A DNA stretch of 64,000 bases, taken from Limnanthes douglasii subsp. nivea (Eukaryota; Streptophyta; Magnoliopsida; Brassicales; Limnanthaceae). The position numbers and the translations under genes were made by a program. This document shows positions 46,251 to 57,731 of the stretch, piece after piece. Each line of letters begins with the position of its first letter. The stretch's first letter is position 1. The DNA is taken from NCBI GenBank assembly GCA_036936605.1, contig JAUPFV010000004.1:185584807-185648806 (forward strand), given 5' to 3'. Under the pieces are notes generated by a model. The model did not search any database, had not been told where the DNA came from, and worked only from the letters and a program-made list of their open reading frames with translations.

Positions 46251-46579
46251 TCCAAACTCCAGTAAATTTTTTTATAATTAATAAATTGGGATCGAATATT
46301 TTATTAATTATAGAGGTATTAAGTAATCGTTAAACTATTAACTATTAATTTATAAAGAATTTATATTAAACTAAATTAATTTTATTTTTTTAAATTCAAA
46401 TACAATGGATTGTAGTGCTTTTGTATTATACTTAATTCAGTAAATATTATTTATAAATTCAAAGTATATCAATAAGATTTAATGTACAAAACTTAATTTG
46501 ATTCATTGTATATTCATAGGAACTATTCACTGTAATATACAGATAACATGATTAACTATGTATAAACAATGATAAAACA
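46251..46579. other. AT-rich interval with no gene
   Basis: I see nothing recognisable. Confidence 0.4.
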
Positions 46580-47460
46580 AAATGTGCACCAAAGAACGTA
46601 TTCTAAAATGTGTCACAAAAGAAACAAAGATTGGTGAAATAAGGAAAACATTATTTGAGTATAACAAAAATAATCCCTTGTGCACTCATAAAGATCTTCA
46701 CACGAAGCTTCATTTAAAAACTAATCAAAGTACAATATCTACTACATCAAAAAAATCTACAAACTAGCTTTTATCTAATTTTTAAAAAGAAGAGATATTA
46801 AGCGACACAAACCTCCAAACTCTCCAGATATGAAGAATGTTATTTATGAGTATCATGATCGTGTTAATATGACACAAGAGATAATTTTAGAAAATGTAAG
46901 ATACACTATGAAAATTATATAACATGAACTAAAGCATAAACATACATTTTCTCAAGGTCGGCTGGATAAAATCAAGCTAAGACATGATATTAAGTCATTT
47001 TTTCGCTTCAGATAGAGTGGCTCGGTTGATATGTAAATGAAAGGCTCACGATTGCAATTTGTTGCGATAACGATGGCGTTAGGTATGCAAAATCACGTTG
47101 TTTCTAAAATATTAACATGAACAACTAAATTGTCAATATCGTGGAAATAAAAGAGCACGAGTGACAAATGTTTTTTATGAATATATTAGTTGGTTTTTTA
47201 AAAAAATATGCATGGTATAAGAATGTATTCTCTCGTAGATAATTTTCCACCAAATTCAAAAAATATAGAAGGATTACAAAATGTTGAGTTCTTCTTCATG
47301 ATATAAAAAATGTAACCATGTGATGCTAGTATCATAAGAGCTTTCAAGATACACTATCGCGAGAGATTCCACCATAAGATATTCGAAGACACGAATTGAG
47401 AAAACTGATCGATGAAAGATTAGTTTTTATATGCTATGAATTATTATAGTCTCGTCATGG
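46580..47460 (+). pseudogene. pogo/Tigger-like transposase relic
   Basis: The plus strand shows an N-terminal helix-turn-helix (DLHTKLHLKTNQSTIS), then a CENP-B-type region (FSQGRLDKIKLRHDIKSF, where QGWLDKFK is expected). The DDE part near 47240-47390 has DNFPPNSKNIEGLQNVE and PCDASIIRAFKIHYRERF, the pattern of pogo/Tigger DDE_1 transposases (LPPNxTSxIQPxDAGIIxxFKxxYR). Only 46582-46767 is open. Stops and frameshifts are frequent elsewhere. TIRs were not found. Confidence 0.7.
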
Positions 47461-48765
47461 ACGATAAATTATTAATTTATGATACTTTATAGAAACAAAA
47501 ATTTATTGGAAAAAAAACTCTTTAATTTTTAAAAAAATTATTAATTTTTTCAGATCAAACATAAACCAAAAAAAATATTATTTTATAATTTTTATTATTT
47601 AAATAAATTAATTATATAACTGAATATAATTATGATTAATATCTTAAAATTATTGTTTATCGTTTCAAATTCGCTACATTAATATTTAAATAACTAAAAT
47701 AGAATAAAGTAATACTAAAAACAACATAATAAATCTTACCTATCATTATAATTGTTATATACTTAGCAAATACACATTTAATATTTCTATTAATTTTATA
47801 ATATCCAACTATTTCTTTTATAATATCAATGTATCCTTACTAATTATACAAAGTTAATTTCTTTATCAAATTAAATAACTTTTATTAATATTTTTATTAA
47901 ATTAAGATAAAATGTCAATAATATATTAAATAAAAATTATATTTCTCATTTTCTTTTTCAATGAATATTTTTATTAAATGTCCACTATTTGAGTTTTATT
48001 AATAGGTGTTTTTTCAATAAGTTTGACTACGTTTTTTGTGTTTTAAGTATGTCTCTGTGTGAAAGTGTCACATTTCGTATAGACCAGTTCTTTTAAGTTC
48101 TTGCTTTTATTATTTACTTTTGCTAGATGCGAGACAAATAATAGAAGACCAACGACAGACAGTCGTGAGATATTATAAAATATCTTATAGATGCTAGATT
48201 GCAAAATATTTTGTAGATAAATGCGGGAAGAGACATTATAAAATAATTTTTATATAAATATGGAACCATTGTAAAAATAAAATTGTTAGATGATATGTTT
48301 CACACCAAAGAGTTATATGTGAGGTATGTGCTAACTATGTTCGCAAAAATAAAAAAATAACATTCAGATTTTTAGTTTTGTTCGGTGGTTTACTTTTGCA
48401 TTTTATTTGAATTACAGTTTAAACATATATATTTTTAAAAAGGTTTTAAAAATAATTTTCACATGTTTAATGATTTTTGTATATAAAAATATTTTACACA
48501 AAATTAGTGAATTAAAAAAATATAAAATAAAATATTTTAATGAAATTGTAAAGAAAAAATCGCCGCCTACTTCCTTTCGGAAAAAGGAAGAGTCTTGATC
48601 TTTACCTCGAATAAAAAGCTTTGATTTATTTTTAATAAAAAGAAGACTTTTTTAATCAAAATGATATTTGATTTAATATTAATATAATGAGAGTGACAAA
48701 GAGGTGCCTTCACCAAAAGAAGTGTTAAAATGAAATTTTACAGATATTCAATCCTACCTCAGATT
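47461..48765. other. AT-rich interval with no gene
   Basis: Very AT-rich, with short chance frames only. It may include the unrecognised 3' flank of the Tigger-like relic. Confidence 0.45.
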
Positions 48766-48769
48766 AGAG

Positions 48770-51342
48770 TATTTCATCTTCAACTTTTTTCTTCATATAT
48801 CCAAGTAAAAATAGAAGGAAATAACTTGGTTTGAAGAACAGCAGAGGAGCATCTTCTTCTTCTCCGCCTTCAGCAACAGGACTGAGAGAACAAAGCACAT
48901 CTTGAGTGGGATACAGAGAACAACTTGAGGGAGCACAACAAAGGCAATTGATCTTTAATATTCCAGGCACGATTCTATCCTGTGAGTCTGCAAAGTCTTA
49001 GCTATCTGTTAGTAACTACATAATCGAAACCAAGACTTTCCAGAATAATAATAGATTCGAGGTTAACATGGATATTATTCACAATGATTTCTTGTTTCAT
49101 TTTGCACTTCAGACTCCAGCGAGCAATCCAATCGAGTGCTTTATTATGGTCTCTGAATATATGAGCTAATGTCATAGAGAAGAAAATCAATCTCCTAACA
49201 CAATCGAAAATATGAGAAAGAGCCCAAGGGATGTTATCGTATCCAAATAAGTTAACTAGCGTAAGAGAATCAGTTTCTAGATGAACATGAGTCCAACCTT
49301 TGTCTTTACAAACGAGAAGGCCATCGAGCATAGCTCTGGCTTCATCCATAAGAGGAGTAATCTTATCGTATAGATTTCCAGCACCATAGATAAGATTACT
49401 ATTACTATCTCGAATAACCATTGTTCTACTAGATTTTCCGTTGCTTAAACATGAAGCATCAGTATTAAGTTTGACCCTGCGAGTGTTAGGGTGATTCCAT
49501 TTGAGATAGGTTGGCCTGATCTTATCGTCCTTCTCATGATTGAATCAACCTAAAGCTTTAGCAGCTGAAAGATCTTTGTTCCAATGTTCAGATTTAAGGT
49601 TATGGTAATAATCAATGCTAGTTAAGATGTAAGTGATTTTAGAGATAACATTTTTATATGTAACAACAATGCCTTTAATTTTAGCAGAGTTTCTAGTTTT
49701 TTATATGATGCTTAGAACAATAGAGGGAATTAAGTGCCAAAAATGAATATCTTTATTTGTAGACTAAAGCCATGTTCTAGTTATGTGGGTAATGGTCATA
49801 AAACGATAAATTTGAAGCCTGAAAATATCAGCAAAATAGGTCCAGAAGGACCAGGCAAAGTCACAGGAGAAAAAGAGGTGGTTTGAGGATTCAATGTTCA
49901 TGCAGACTGGCATTTTGAAGCAAGTGAAATATGCTTCCTTTACAAAATGGTGGCTATAGGAATGTAATTACGAATGATCTTCCAGTGAAGGAAAGAGTAC
50001 TTCCTACGAGTAAGGGAATTCCAAATTTTCTTATAATTATTAGACTCATTATGATGAAATTTGATATGTTCCCAAGTATTCGTAAGAGTAAACTTACCCA
50101 GGTTTGAAAGGTTCCAAATCATACAGCCCTCAACATTAGGCCTAACAAAACATGTTTTAATTCTATCTAAGTCACTGGGGCAATTATATTAATTAAACCA
50201 TCTAAATTCCAAGAGTTGTTGAGCCAATAAGTACTTACCTTTTCATCCTTGCACCAAATGTTATCAGTATTGTCATCCAGAGTTAAAAGAGGCTTGCCAT
50301 TGACCCATTTATCAAGCTAAAAATCCATAATTCCAGATCCCAACATATGTGGGGCTTTACATAGTTTTTAAAATTAGCAAGTCTTTTCCAAACCATGGAA
50401 CCTGGCTTAGAGTAAGAGATCTACAAAAGGTGTAAGTCTTTGCAGTATATATTGTGCATTAAGTTAGATCATAAAGTATTATTGCTTCTGAAGTTGGCCC
50501 AGAGCTTACAAGAGACGGAATCTTGAATATCAGATGACTTTATGATGTTCAAGCCACCTTCCTTGACGGTTTTGCAAACCTCTCTTCATTTGCACCAATG
50601 AATTTTGTGATTAGAACTGGTAGATCCCCAAAGAAATCGATTAAAGATGTTTTTCATTTTTGTGAAGAACTCCTTAGGGAATAACATTGTTTTGCATCTA
50701 ATATTGAGTAATACTTATGAGGACAGTAAATATTAGAGATAACCTCCCAATAAGGAAAAATCCACAGAGTCCCAGTTTTTTATCCTATTATCGATCTTAA
50801 AAATAAGATTGTTATAATTACTTTGGCATTGAACAGTACATCGTCCCTCGACTATCGCGTTTGGTGGCAGATAATCCTTTGACTTTCAAATGTCCGTTGA
50901 CAGTCCCTGGACTATCGCGTTTGGATAAAGTTAGTCCATTAGATCTTCTGATCCATGAGAGGCTGCCACATGTCACCATAGACCCTAGATTTTTGTATCA
51001 CCACTACTCCCTTGAGTTTAGGTCAAACCCAAAATGTGGAATATTACGGATAACTAAACTCAAGGGACTAGTGGTGATACAAAAATCTAGGGACTATGGT
51101 GACAGGTGGCAGCCTCTTATGGATCAGAGGATCTGGTGGACTAAATTTATCCAAACACGATAGTCCAAGGACTGTCAACGGGCATTTGAAAGTCAAAGGA
51201 CTATTTGCCACCAAACGCGATAGTCGAGGGACGATGTACTGTTCAAAGCCTAATAACTTATTATATTGTTAGTGGTTATCATAATACCAAAGTATTTAGT
51301 AGGCATAGAGTTAGAAGAGAAACCAGTATTGTTAGTCATAAT
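48770..51342 (-). pseudogene. LINE-3 ORF2, 3' part (RT end, zf-RVT, RNase H)
   Basis: From 51342 down: the RT C-terminal block (PTKYFGIMIT, LINE-2 has KYLGTII), then after a MITE the NYNNLIFKIDNRIKNWDS segment. A zinc-ribbon region follows (about 50122-49940, with KIWNSLTRRKYSFLHWKIIRNYIPIATIL), then RNase H at 49540-49002 (LNTDASC, DEARAMLDGL, LETDSLTLV, DHNKALDWIAR) and 3' non-coding sequence to about 48770. There are several stops and frameshifts. The upstream part of the same ORF continues at 61576. Confidence 0.82.
50824..51250. mobile_element. Fold-back Mutator-type MITE in LINE-3
   Basis: A 427-bp element that is almost entirely one inverted repeat, with ends GGCATTGAACAGTACATCG and GGCTTTGAACAGTACATCG. 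The flanks TAATTACTT (50815-50823) and TAATAACTT (51251-51259) are a 9-bp duplication with one mismatch. The arms contain TCCCTCGACTATCGCGTTT and GCCACATGTCACCATAG. Closely similar motifs occur in the TIRs of the membrin-carrying element. Confidence 0.85.
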
Positions 51343-51704
51343 TGATAAGGTTTTGATTTGCTTAGGTAAATTGCTAAAGAGAAATTTTAAAGAGATGAAA
51401 GTGCTTAAGAGTTTTTAGAAAGAGAAAACACAAGTACAAATGAGTTTCAAGTAAAAAGTGTTCAACCCCTTTATTAGAACAGTCTGGTCCTCTATATAGA
51501 CGAGCCAAGACTTAGTTGAATAACTCAATCTGTTACCAAAAATGGATTAATTGCTATTTAGTCCTTACAAATTATGTAAAGTCACAATAGCTTCCTAAAA
51601 CTTACATCATTCACAAATCAAAGACAAAACTTACACTAATTACAATCAAGTCCCTGAATTTACATTGTTTACAAATTAATTCCTAAAAACTCATTTCCAT
51701 ATCA
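51343..51704 (-). repeat. Tat-2 3' LTR
   Basis: 362 bp, with imperfect terminal inversion (TGATAAGG at the left and CCATATCA at the right in plus orientation). It carries a TATATAGA box at about 51493-51500 on the minus strand. Confidence 0.92.
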
Positions 51705-51716
51705 GAAGCCCCCTAG
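51705..51716 (-). other. Tat-2 polypurine tract
   Basis: On the minus strand TAGGGGGCTTC immediately precedes the LTR start TGATATGG. Confidence 0.75.
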
Positions 51717-52210
51717 TTCTCATGTCAGTAAATGAATAAGAACTAAAAATCCTTCAAAATCATTTATCTTCGAATCAACAACCTGCCATAAATCAAAACA
51801 AGCAAACTATTTGAAGCCATTGTCTTCGAATAACAAATCTATCATCATAAAAATAACTATTCGAATCTGTTAGTTTAAACTATTATTCGAAGCGTATATA
51901 TGATATCAAAATTATAAACTCTTAAAACCAAACTAATCTTAATGATATATTCGAAGCCATAACCAAATAACATTTGAATAATAACGAAAGGATTCGATGT
52001 AATCACTTTGAATAATTTTCGAACAAAAATTACCTTTAACATGTTGTTTAAGTGTTCTCTCTTCGAATGTAATGATTACATGCATAAAAATTACATTCAA
52101 TCGGTGATGTAGATCTGACAAGTGTCGAACATCTAATCCACCCAGCGATTCGTATTCCAACCTATCACCAAATGGGTATGTCCATCTTCACATGTCTTCA
52201 CATACTTCAG

Positions 52211-52218
52211 TATAAATA
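52211..52218 (+). promoter_or_regulatory. TATA box of the Tat-2 antisense ORF
   Basis: TATAAATA sits 174 bases before the ATG at 52385. A CATTCTAGAGAGAAG leader begins about 40 bases downstream of the box. The arrangement parallels the Tat-1 antisense ORF (4274-4281). Confidence 0.6.
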
Positions 52219-52384
52219 CCATTCATTTCTTATTTCAACTCTCTTTACACACAAGCATTCTAGAGAGAAGTTAAAGCTTTTTTGGCTACCTTAAACTGCT
52301 TCTCCCCTATTCCCAGAATTCTCACTGCAAAACTCAAATCTTTCGATCAATCTTCATCTTCTTCGATCAATCCATTCCTGGTTC

Positions 52385-55270
52385 ATGAGAAAGAAACCGG
52401 TAACTAAAAAGTCGAAGGCCATTTTAGCCAAAACAGCTGAATCTTCTGATACTGATAGCAACATGGTGTTCGGTTCTTACGACTATTTTTGCATAACACA
52501 AAGAGCCGAAGAGTATCGAAGAGAAAGGTTAATTTTTGGTGGCCCAATTGGAACTACAATTGAGACATTTTACTACGGTAACTTCGATCCTACCAAAGTT
52601 CCAAAAATTTCTCCTACTCCCAATATCGAAGAAAAATCATCATCTAAAATCTCTGGCCCTAAAACCCCTCGAACATCTTCAACTCAAAGCAAAGTTTATC
52701 CTTTGAAACTGAAAACAAATAAGCTTTCCTCAAAGGAACCTTCTTTATCCGAACCTAAAAAGACCTTCATTACAATGGGAGATGAATCAACAATAGTTTG
52801 ACCTCCATCTCCTTCAAAAATCACCACCAATGATCCTCCTCAAAGAGAAATGACAGAAGAAGCAATTCAAACTGCAATTCCTCTATCAGAAGCAAATAAT
52901 CCCACTTCTCAAGATCCTCGAGAAGGTACCTCTAAGACCAATGAAGCAGATTTAGAGGCTACCACATCTGATACTGAAGCTGAATCTCAAGAAGAAGCTG
53001 ACGTTTGTTCTATTTCCAAGGAGGAAAGAGAAAATATTGGGAGGAATCTGAGAAACCTCGAAAGCAAATATATTATCGCCTTGAAAAAGGTTCGATACAT
53101 ATATTACAAAGAAAGCCAAAACTCTTTCCTCAAAAAGTAATGGGGAATGGGAGAGAACATCACCCTTCGACTACTAAAGGAAGGAGAAACTCCCCTTGAC
53201 TGCATGGATGATGAATTGGTGGTTTACCCAGAAATCATCAACTGGGGTCTTCGATTTCCACTAGATCCGATGATCGTGGAGTACTTCGAAGTTCTCATCT
53301 TGTGCCTTACCCAAGTAACTCATAACTAGTGGTTCACCCTAATGTCAGTGATCATGGCAACTCGACTCTCCAAAATACCGATCAACATTAAGGACTTCAT
53401 TTCACTGACTCATCTCTCAAAAGGTCTGAAGCTCTCATTATATTATCTTACATTGATGGATGATCTTAAAATCATCGACAATCTTTTGGAAGCTGATAAT
53501 TTCTAGAAACAAAGATTTGTTTTCATCTCTGGAGCTTGGGAGTATTGCAAGGCGATTTCCGAAGACAATCCTTCGAAGTTAACTATGGTCTGGAGAATCA
53601 ATCGTAAGTTCTCTAAAAATTTCCTTTCTACCTTAATTTTTTAATACATATTTCTTTTTCTTTACTTAATATTTTATTTTATTTGTTTATACCAGAAATT
53701 TCGAAGCGCTACTCCACTCGTCGTGAAACAGCTTAGGTGATATTCCAAATATTGGCTGTCTGGGCTGAAAAAGAGTGGAATAACGCCTTCCATACCGCCT
53801 TCCAACCTATTAACTTCCTTCAATGCCACATGTTTCCGATCACGAAATGAGGCTGCCTCCCAAAGATTTATCTTCTGACCTAGATCCGAAGCTCGTATGC
53901 CAACGAATTCCATAAGCCGATTGTAAAGTCTTCATCCCAATCCGGAACAGATCAAACAACCATCTGCCTAAAAAGAAAAAGGAAAAAATCACCAAAGAGA
54001 AGAAAAGCAAAAGGCAGTTAGCACATCTGGTGCTAACCCTTCCACACCCTCAAAACTGAAGCGTCGAAAACATAAAGTTGCTGAACATCCTCTTTCACCC
54101 ATCGAAGAGGGAGAAAATCAAGAGAACTCATCAAAAAAGAAGAAAAAATCTTCCGATTCCTTCGGAAAGAAGAAGAAACAAAGAAAAATCACTTCGTACA
54201 AATTGATTAATGAGCATGAAGACGATGCTGCTGAAAACCAACAGCAACAACACTCCCAAATCCTCCAACCGAAGGTCATTCCTCGCAAGAAAATCCTGTG
54301 ATTGTCATCGATGACTTTTCTCCTACTGTTTACCATCGTCCCACAAGCTTCGACCCAGATATGTTCATTGATTTTGAAAACACAGAAGCACTTACTGGCG
54401 AAGATGATCCTACTCTTCAAGTCATTCAGAATCACATGCTTGATTTTGCGAGGCCTAATCGAGAGAAAGATATCCCAAAATCAACTCGTACCTTCGAACC
54501 TATTACATCTCTAGATATGATCGACAAGCCTAGTACCTCGGAATATCGTAGCCCTCCTCCAAATCCTGCAATAGCTATCGCTCTTCAACCATTTTCCGGT
54601 CTTGATGCTGCTGCAAAAACTCTTGCCTTTCAAATTGAAGCCTCTCAAGACCATCTCAAACAGCTGGCCAAGGATATGGTTTACTATAAGGAAGCTTATG
54701 AGTCTGAAAAGAAATTCAGAGAGACCTTACATAACAAAGTATCCGGGCAGTTTTATGCATATGAGATAGCTAGATCCGAGCTGATAAAAGGCGCTCTTTG
54801 TATAAAAGGATCAACTTCGAATCAAGCATATGGTCGATACAGAACTGTTGACAAAGACTCATGAAGACAAAATAAAGAAACTCAAAACCGAGCACGTCGC
54901 TGAATTGAACATTGAAAAGTCCAACTCTACCACACTTCAAAATTCTCTAACTCTTTGTGAAGCAAAAAATAAAGAGTTATCCGATGAGATATAGAAATTA
55001 AAGAAGAATTTCGAAGCAGAAAAGGCTGCTGCTGTAACCACTGCCGAAGCTGAACTCTCAAAAAATATGCAGACAGCTATTCAGGTCGGAAAAGAAGATG
55101 CAACTATCCTTCTCCTTCGGGAACTCCATGCTGCCTATCCAAAGATCAATCTCACAAATTTCTGGAGCGATATTCCCGAAGAAAAACGTCCAAGTGAGGC
55201 ATTCGACCCTGTTCTCAGCTCATCATCTTCAGAGGACGAATCATCCGAAGAAGAAGAATCTTCTGACTAA
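52385..55270 (+). pseudogene. Tat-2 antisense ORF, two exons
   Basis: Exon 1 (52385-53603) starts MRKKPVTKKSKAILAK. It has QRAEEYRRERLIF (Tat-1: DRAEECRATRLIW), the internal MGDEST, and a PF04195-like domain (IINWGLRFPLDPMIVEYFE; FVFISGAWEYC). Exon 2 (53696-55270) starts with EKEWNNAFHTAFQPINF, then a Lys-rich region, a coiled coil (IEASQDHLKQLAKDM) and the FWSDIPEEKRPSEA motif with an acidic end at 55270. The frame of exon 1 survives through isolated stops near 52799, 53138, 53327 and 53504, with further breaks in exon 2. So it once encoded one protein of roughly 900 residues. It runs opposite to pol. The function is unknown. Confidence 0.78.
53604..53695 (+). other. Intron of the Tat-2 antisense ORF
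   Basis: A 92-base T-rich intron with donor CGTAAGTT and acceptor TTTATACCAG. The exon before it ends in NPSKLTMVWRINR and the exon after it starts ISKRYSTRRETA. The position matches the Tat-1 intron at 2722-2792. Confidence 0.72.
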
Positions 55271-55660
55271 CAAATCTTTTAATTTAGTCTTTTTTTGTGC
55301 TTATCTAATGAGAATACCTCTTTTTGTATTGTAACAACTCAATCTGAATGACAAAGTGTTCTTCCTTTTTATATCGTTGTTCCCTATACTATTTGATGCT
55401 AAATACCAAATAAATTCAAAATCTTAATAAAAAATAACAAGTATTCTCTTCTTTAAAAAGATATGAATGTATTGTTAAGCTTGATTAGCTAATCAAAATT
55501 CTTAGTGAGTTTTAAAAAATTCACTTCGAAATTCCAAATGTAAAACTATTGTAAAACATGGCTATTTCTTCGAAAAGTGTTATAAACACTTTGGAATATA
55601 CTTCCTTTAATTAATCTCAAAGGTGATCAATCTTTGATGATTTGTTAAGATAGTATCCAA

Positions 55661-55760
55661 ATAAACGTAAAATAACTATTGGCCAAAACGAACTTTATTG
55701 ATAAAATTGAATAAACGTAAAATAACCATTGGCCAAAACGAACTTTATTGATAAAATTGA
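55661..55760. repeat. 50-bp tandem duplication in Tat-2
   Basis: Two adjacent 50-base units starting ATAAACGTAAAATAAC and ending GATAAAATTGA, one base different. They lie between the pol end and the antisense ORF end, the same place as the 87-bp array in Tat-1. Confidence 0.92.
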
Positions 55761-55868
55761 ATATGTACAAGTACATGACGCCTCATTAAAACCTCCCTGG
55801 GCCAACATGGTAGGAAAGAGTGTGCCATTAAAACAAATATTCCAAATTATAAACACATGTCTACTCCC

Positions 55869-57119
55869 AATAAAGCTTCAAATGTTGAATATTCCATGGA
55901 TGCTGTAGCACCCTCCCCTCGAAATCACAAAGACAATAAGACCACGACTTAACTCTTTCAACCACTGTATAATGCCCTTCCTAGTTTGGAGCCATTTTAC
56001 CGAAGCTCTTGTCCTTTGTGTGTAGAAAAACTTTTCGCAACACTTTATCGCCTTCTTTAAATTCTCTTCTTATTAGCTTCGAATCAAATCTACTTCTCAT
56101 GAGAGTTTGGAAATGTATGGTATTCAAATAAGCTCGAACCTTTTTTTCCTCAATCAAATCCACATTTCCCTTCGAATTTCATCGTTAAATCTTTCAGAAT
56201 ATTGAGATATTCTAAAAGATGACATCATAGATTTAATAGGGCTAACCGCATCCATACCATATGCCAAAGCAAAATGAGTCTCTTTTGTAGCCTCTCTTGG
56301 AGTTGTTCGATAAGCCCAAAGCACTTCTTGCAAATAATTTGGCCATTTTCCTACTGCTCACGATAGATTCTTCTTCAAGCCATCTAAGATTATTCTATTT
56401 GTCACTTCCACTTGGCCATTAGCTTGATGATGAAAAGGCGTCGAAAGACATTGCTGAATCCCTTTAGAAGTACATAATGCAGCCACCCTATTGTTAAATT
56501 AAGGGCCATTATCTGTTGTAATTCTCCGAGGAACCCCAAAACGACAACAAATATTATTCACAATGAATTTGATGACATCCTTTGCTTTTGTACCTGATAG
56601 TGGTTCTGCTTCTGCCCACTTCGTAAAATAATCTACCGCCACAAGTATCATTTGCCTTCCCCTAGAGGCCATCGACAAAGGTCCCACCAGATCAATTCCC
56701 CATCTATCAAATGGTATCGCCTCAGATATAGACATAAGCGGCACTGCTGGTCTATGAATATCATTAGCAAATCTTTGACAAGTATCACAACCTCAGACTA
56801 AATTTTTATCATCATTCATGATTGTAGGCCAGTAAAACCCTGCAAGTAAAACTCTATGAGACAAAGCTTTAAACCCACAATAAGTTGACCCTTCTCCATC
56901 ATGCAACTCTGATATTACTTCTTGTGATTCTTGCTTGCCTAAGCATCGTACCAATAGTCTGCTTAATGCTTTTTTATATAAAATTCCATCTAGAACTATA
57001 TGTCCAAAGGCTTTACCCCTTAACTCTTTTATCCAGTTGAGAATCATCTGGTAGTAATCCATGGGTAAAAAAATTAAGAATATCCGATCGCCAATCGCGT
57101 CAGCTTTCATCAGTGGCAA
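55869..57119 (-). pseudogene. Tat-2 integrase
   Basis: The zinc site region is SELHDGEGSTYCGFKA, AGFYWPTI and CDTCQRFA. The core has WGIDLVGPL (Asp), ITTDNGP (Asp) and HQANGQVEVTNR (Glu near 56410). The C-terminus has EGDKVLRKVFLHTKDKS, APN, and HPWNIQHLKLYWE before the stop at about 55869. Stops after TDNGP and after APN, and at least one frameshift, interrupt it. It is the final part of pol. Confidence 0.9.
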
Positions 57120-57640
57120 AATATTCCTCTATAATTTCACATTGACCAGGTTGAGCAACAATTGAATGATTCTCTTGTAGCAAATTCCAAGGATATTCTT
57201 CCTTGTAAGCAACATTTGCTAAAGAATCAGCCACCATGTTACTTCCTCCCCCGATATATTCCACAACCACATTGTCAAACAGATGCATTAAATTCCAAAG
57301 CTCCCGGAGATATAAAATCAAACGATCCTTCATTGCTTCAGAAAACCCAGATACTTGATTTGCCAATAACTGAGAATCCGTTTCCAGACATACTGAAGTT
57401 GCCCCACAAATCTTTGCCAATCTCAAACCTGCTAAAGCAGCTTCGTACTCAGCTTCATTGTTTGAACCATGGAAACCGAATTTAATTGGTTGGACCATTG
57501 TTTCCCCCGTCGGAGCTATCAATTGAACTCCAACACTACACCCTGAAATACTGGACCCTCCATCTGTTCAAACAACCCACCTCGAATCAGTAGGAAAAAC
57601 TTTTGTGCTTTCTTCCTCATCCGATCTACTTCAGTGGAAC
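57100..57640 (-). pseudogene. Tat-2 second (archaeal-type) RNase H
   Basis: TDGGSSISGCSVG begins the domain near 57570, then FGFHGSNNEAEYEAALAGL (Glu), CLETDSQLLANQV (Asp) and SNMVADSLANVA (Asp). This extra RNase H after the RT-linked one is the hallmark of the Tat lineage. It is broken by a frameshift near 57520. Confidence 0.9.
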
Positions 57641-57731
57641 TCAACAAAAAAGGCAGCCAATGCATGTGCCTTGATTGTTGTTCGAGGTGTAAATAAAATA
57701 TCATAATCTCCCAACTTCATTGACCATTTAG

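Noticed and set aside
48764..48970. 68-residue frame downstream of LINE-3
   Set aside because: Lies in the LINE 3' non-coding end and has no family signature.
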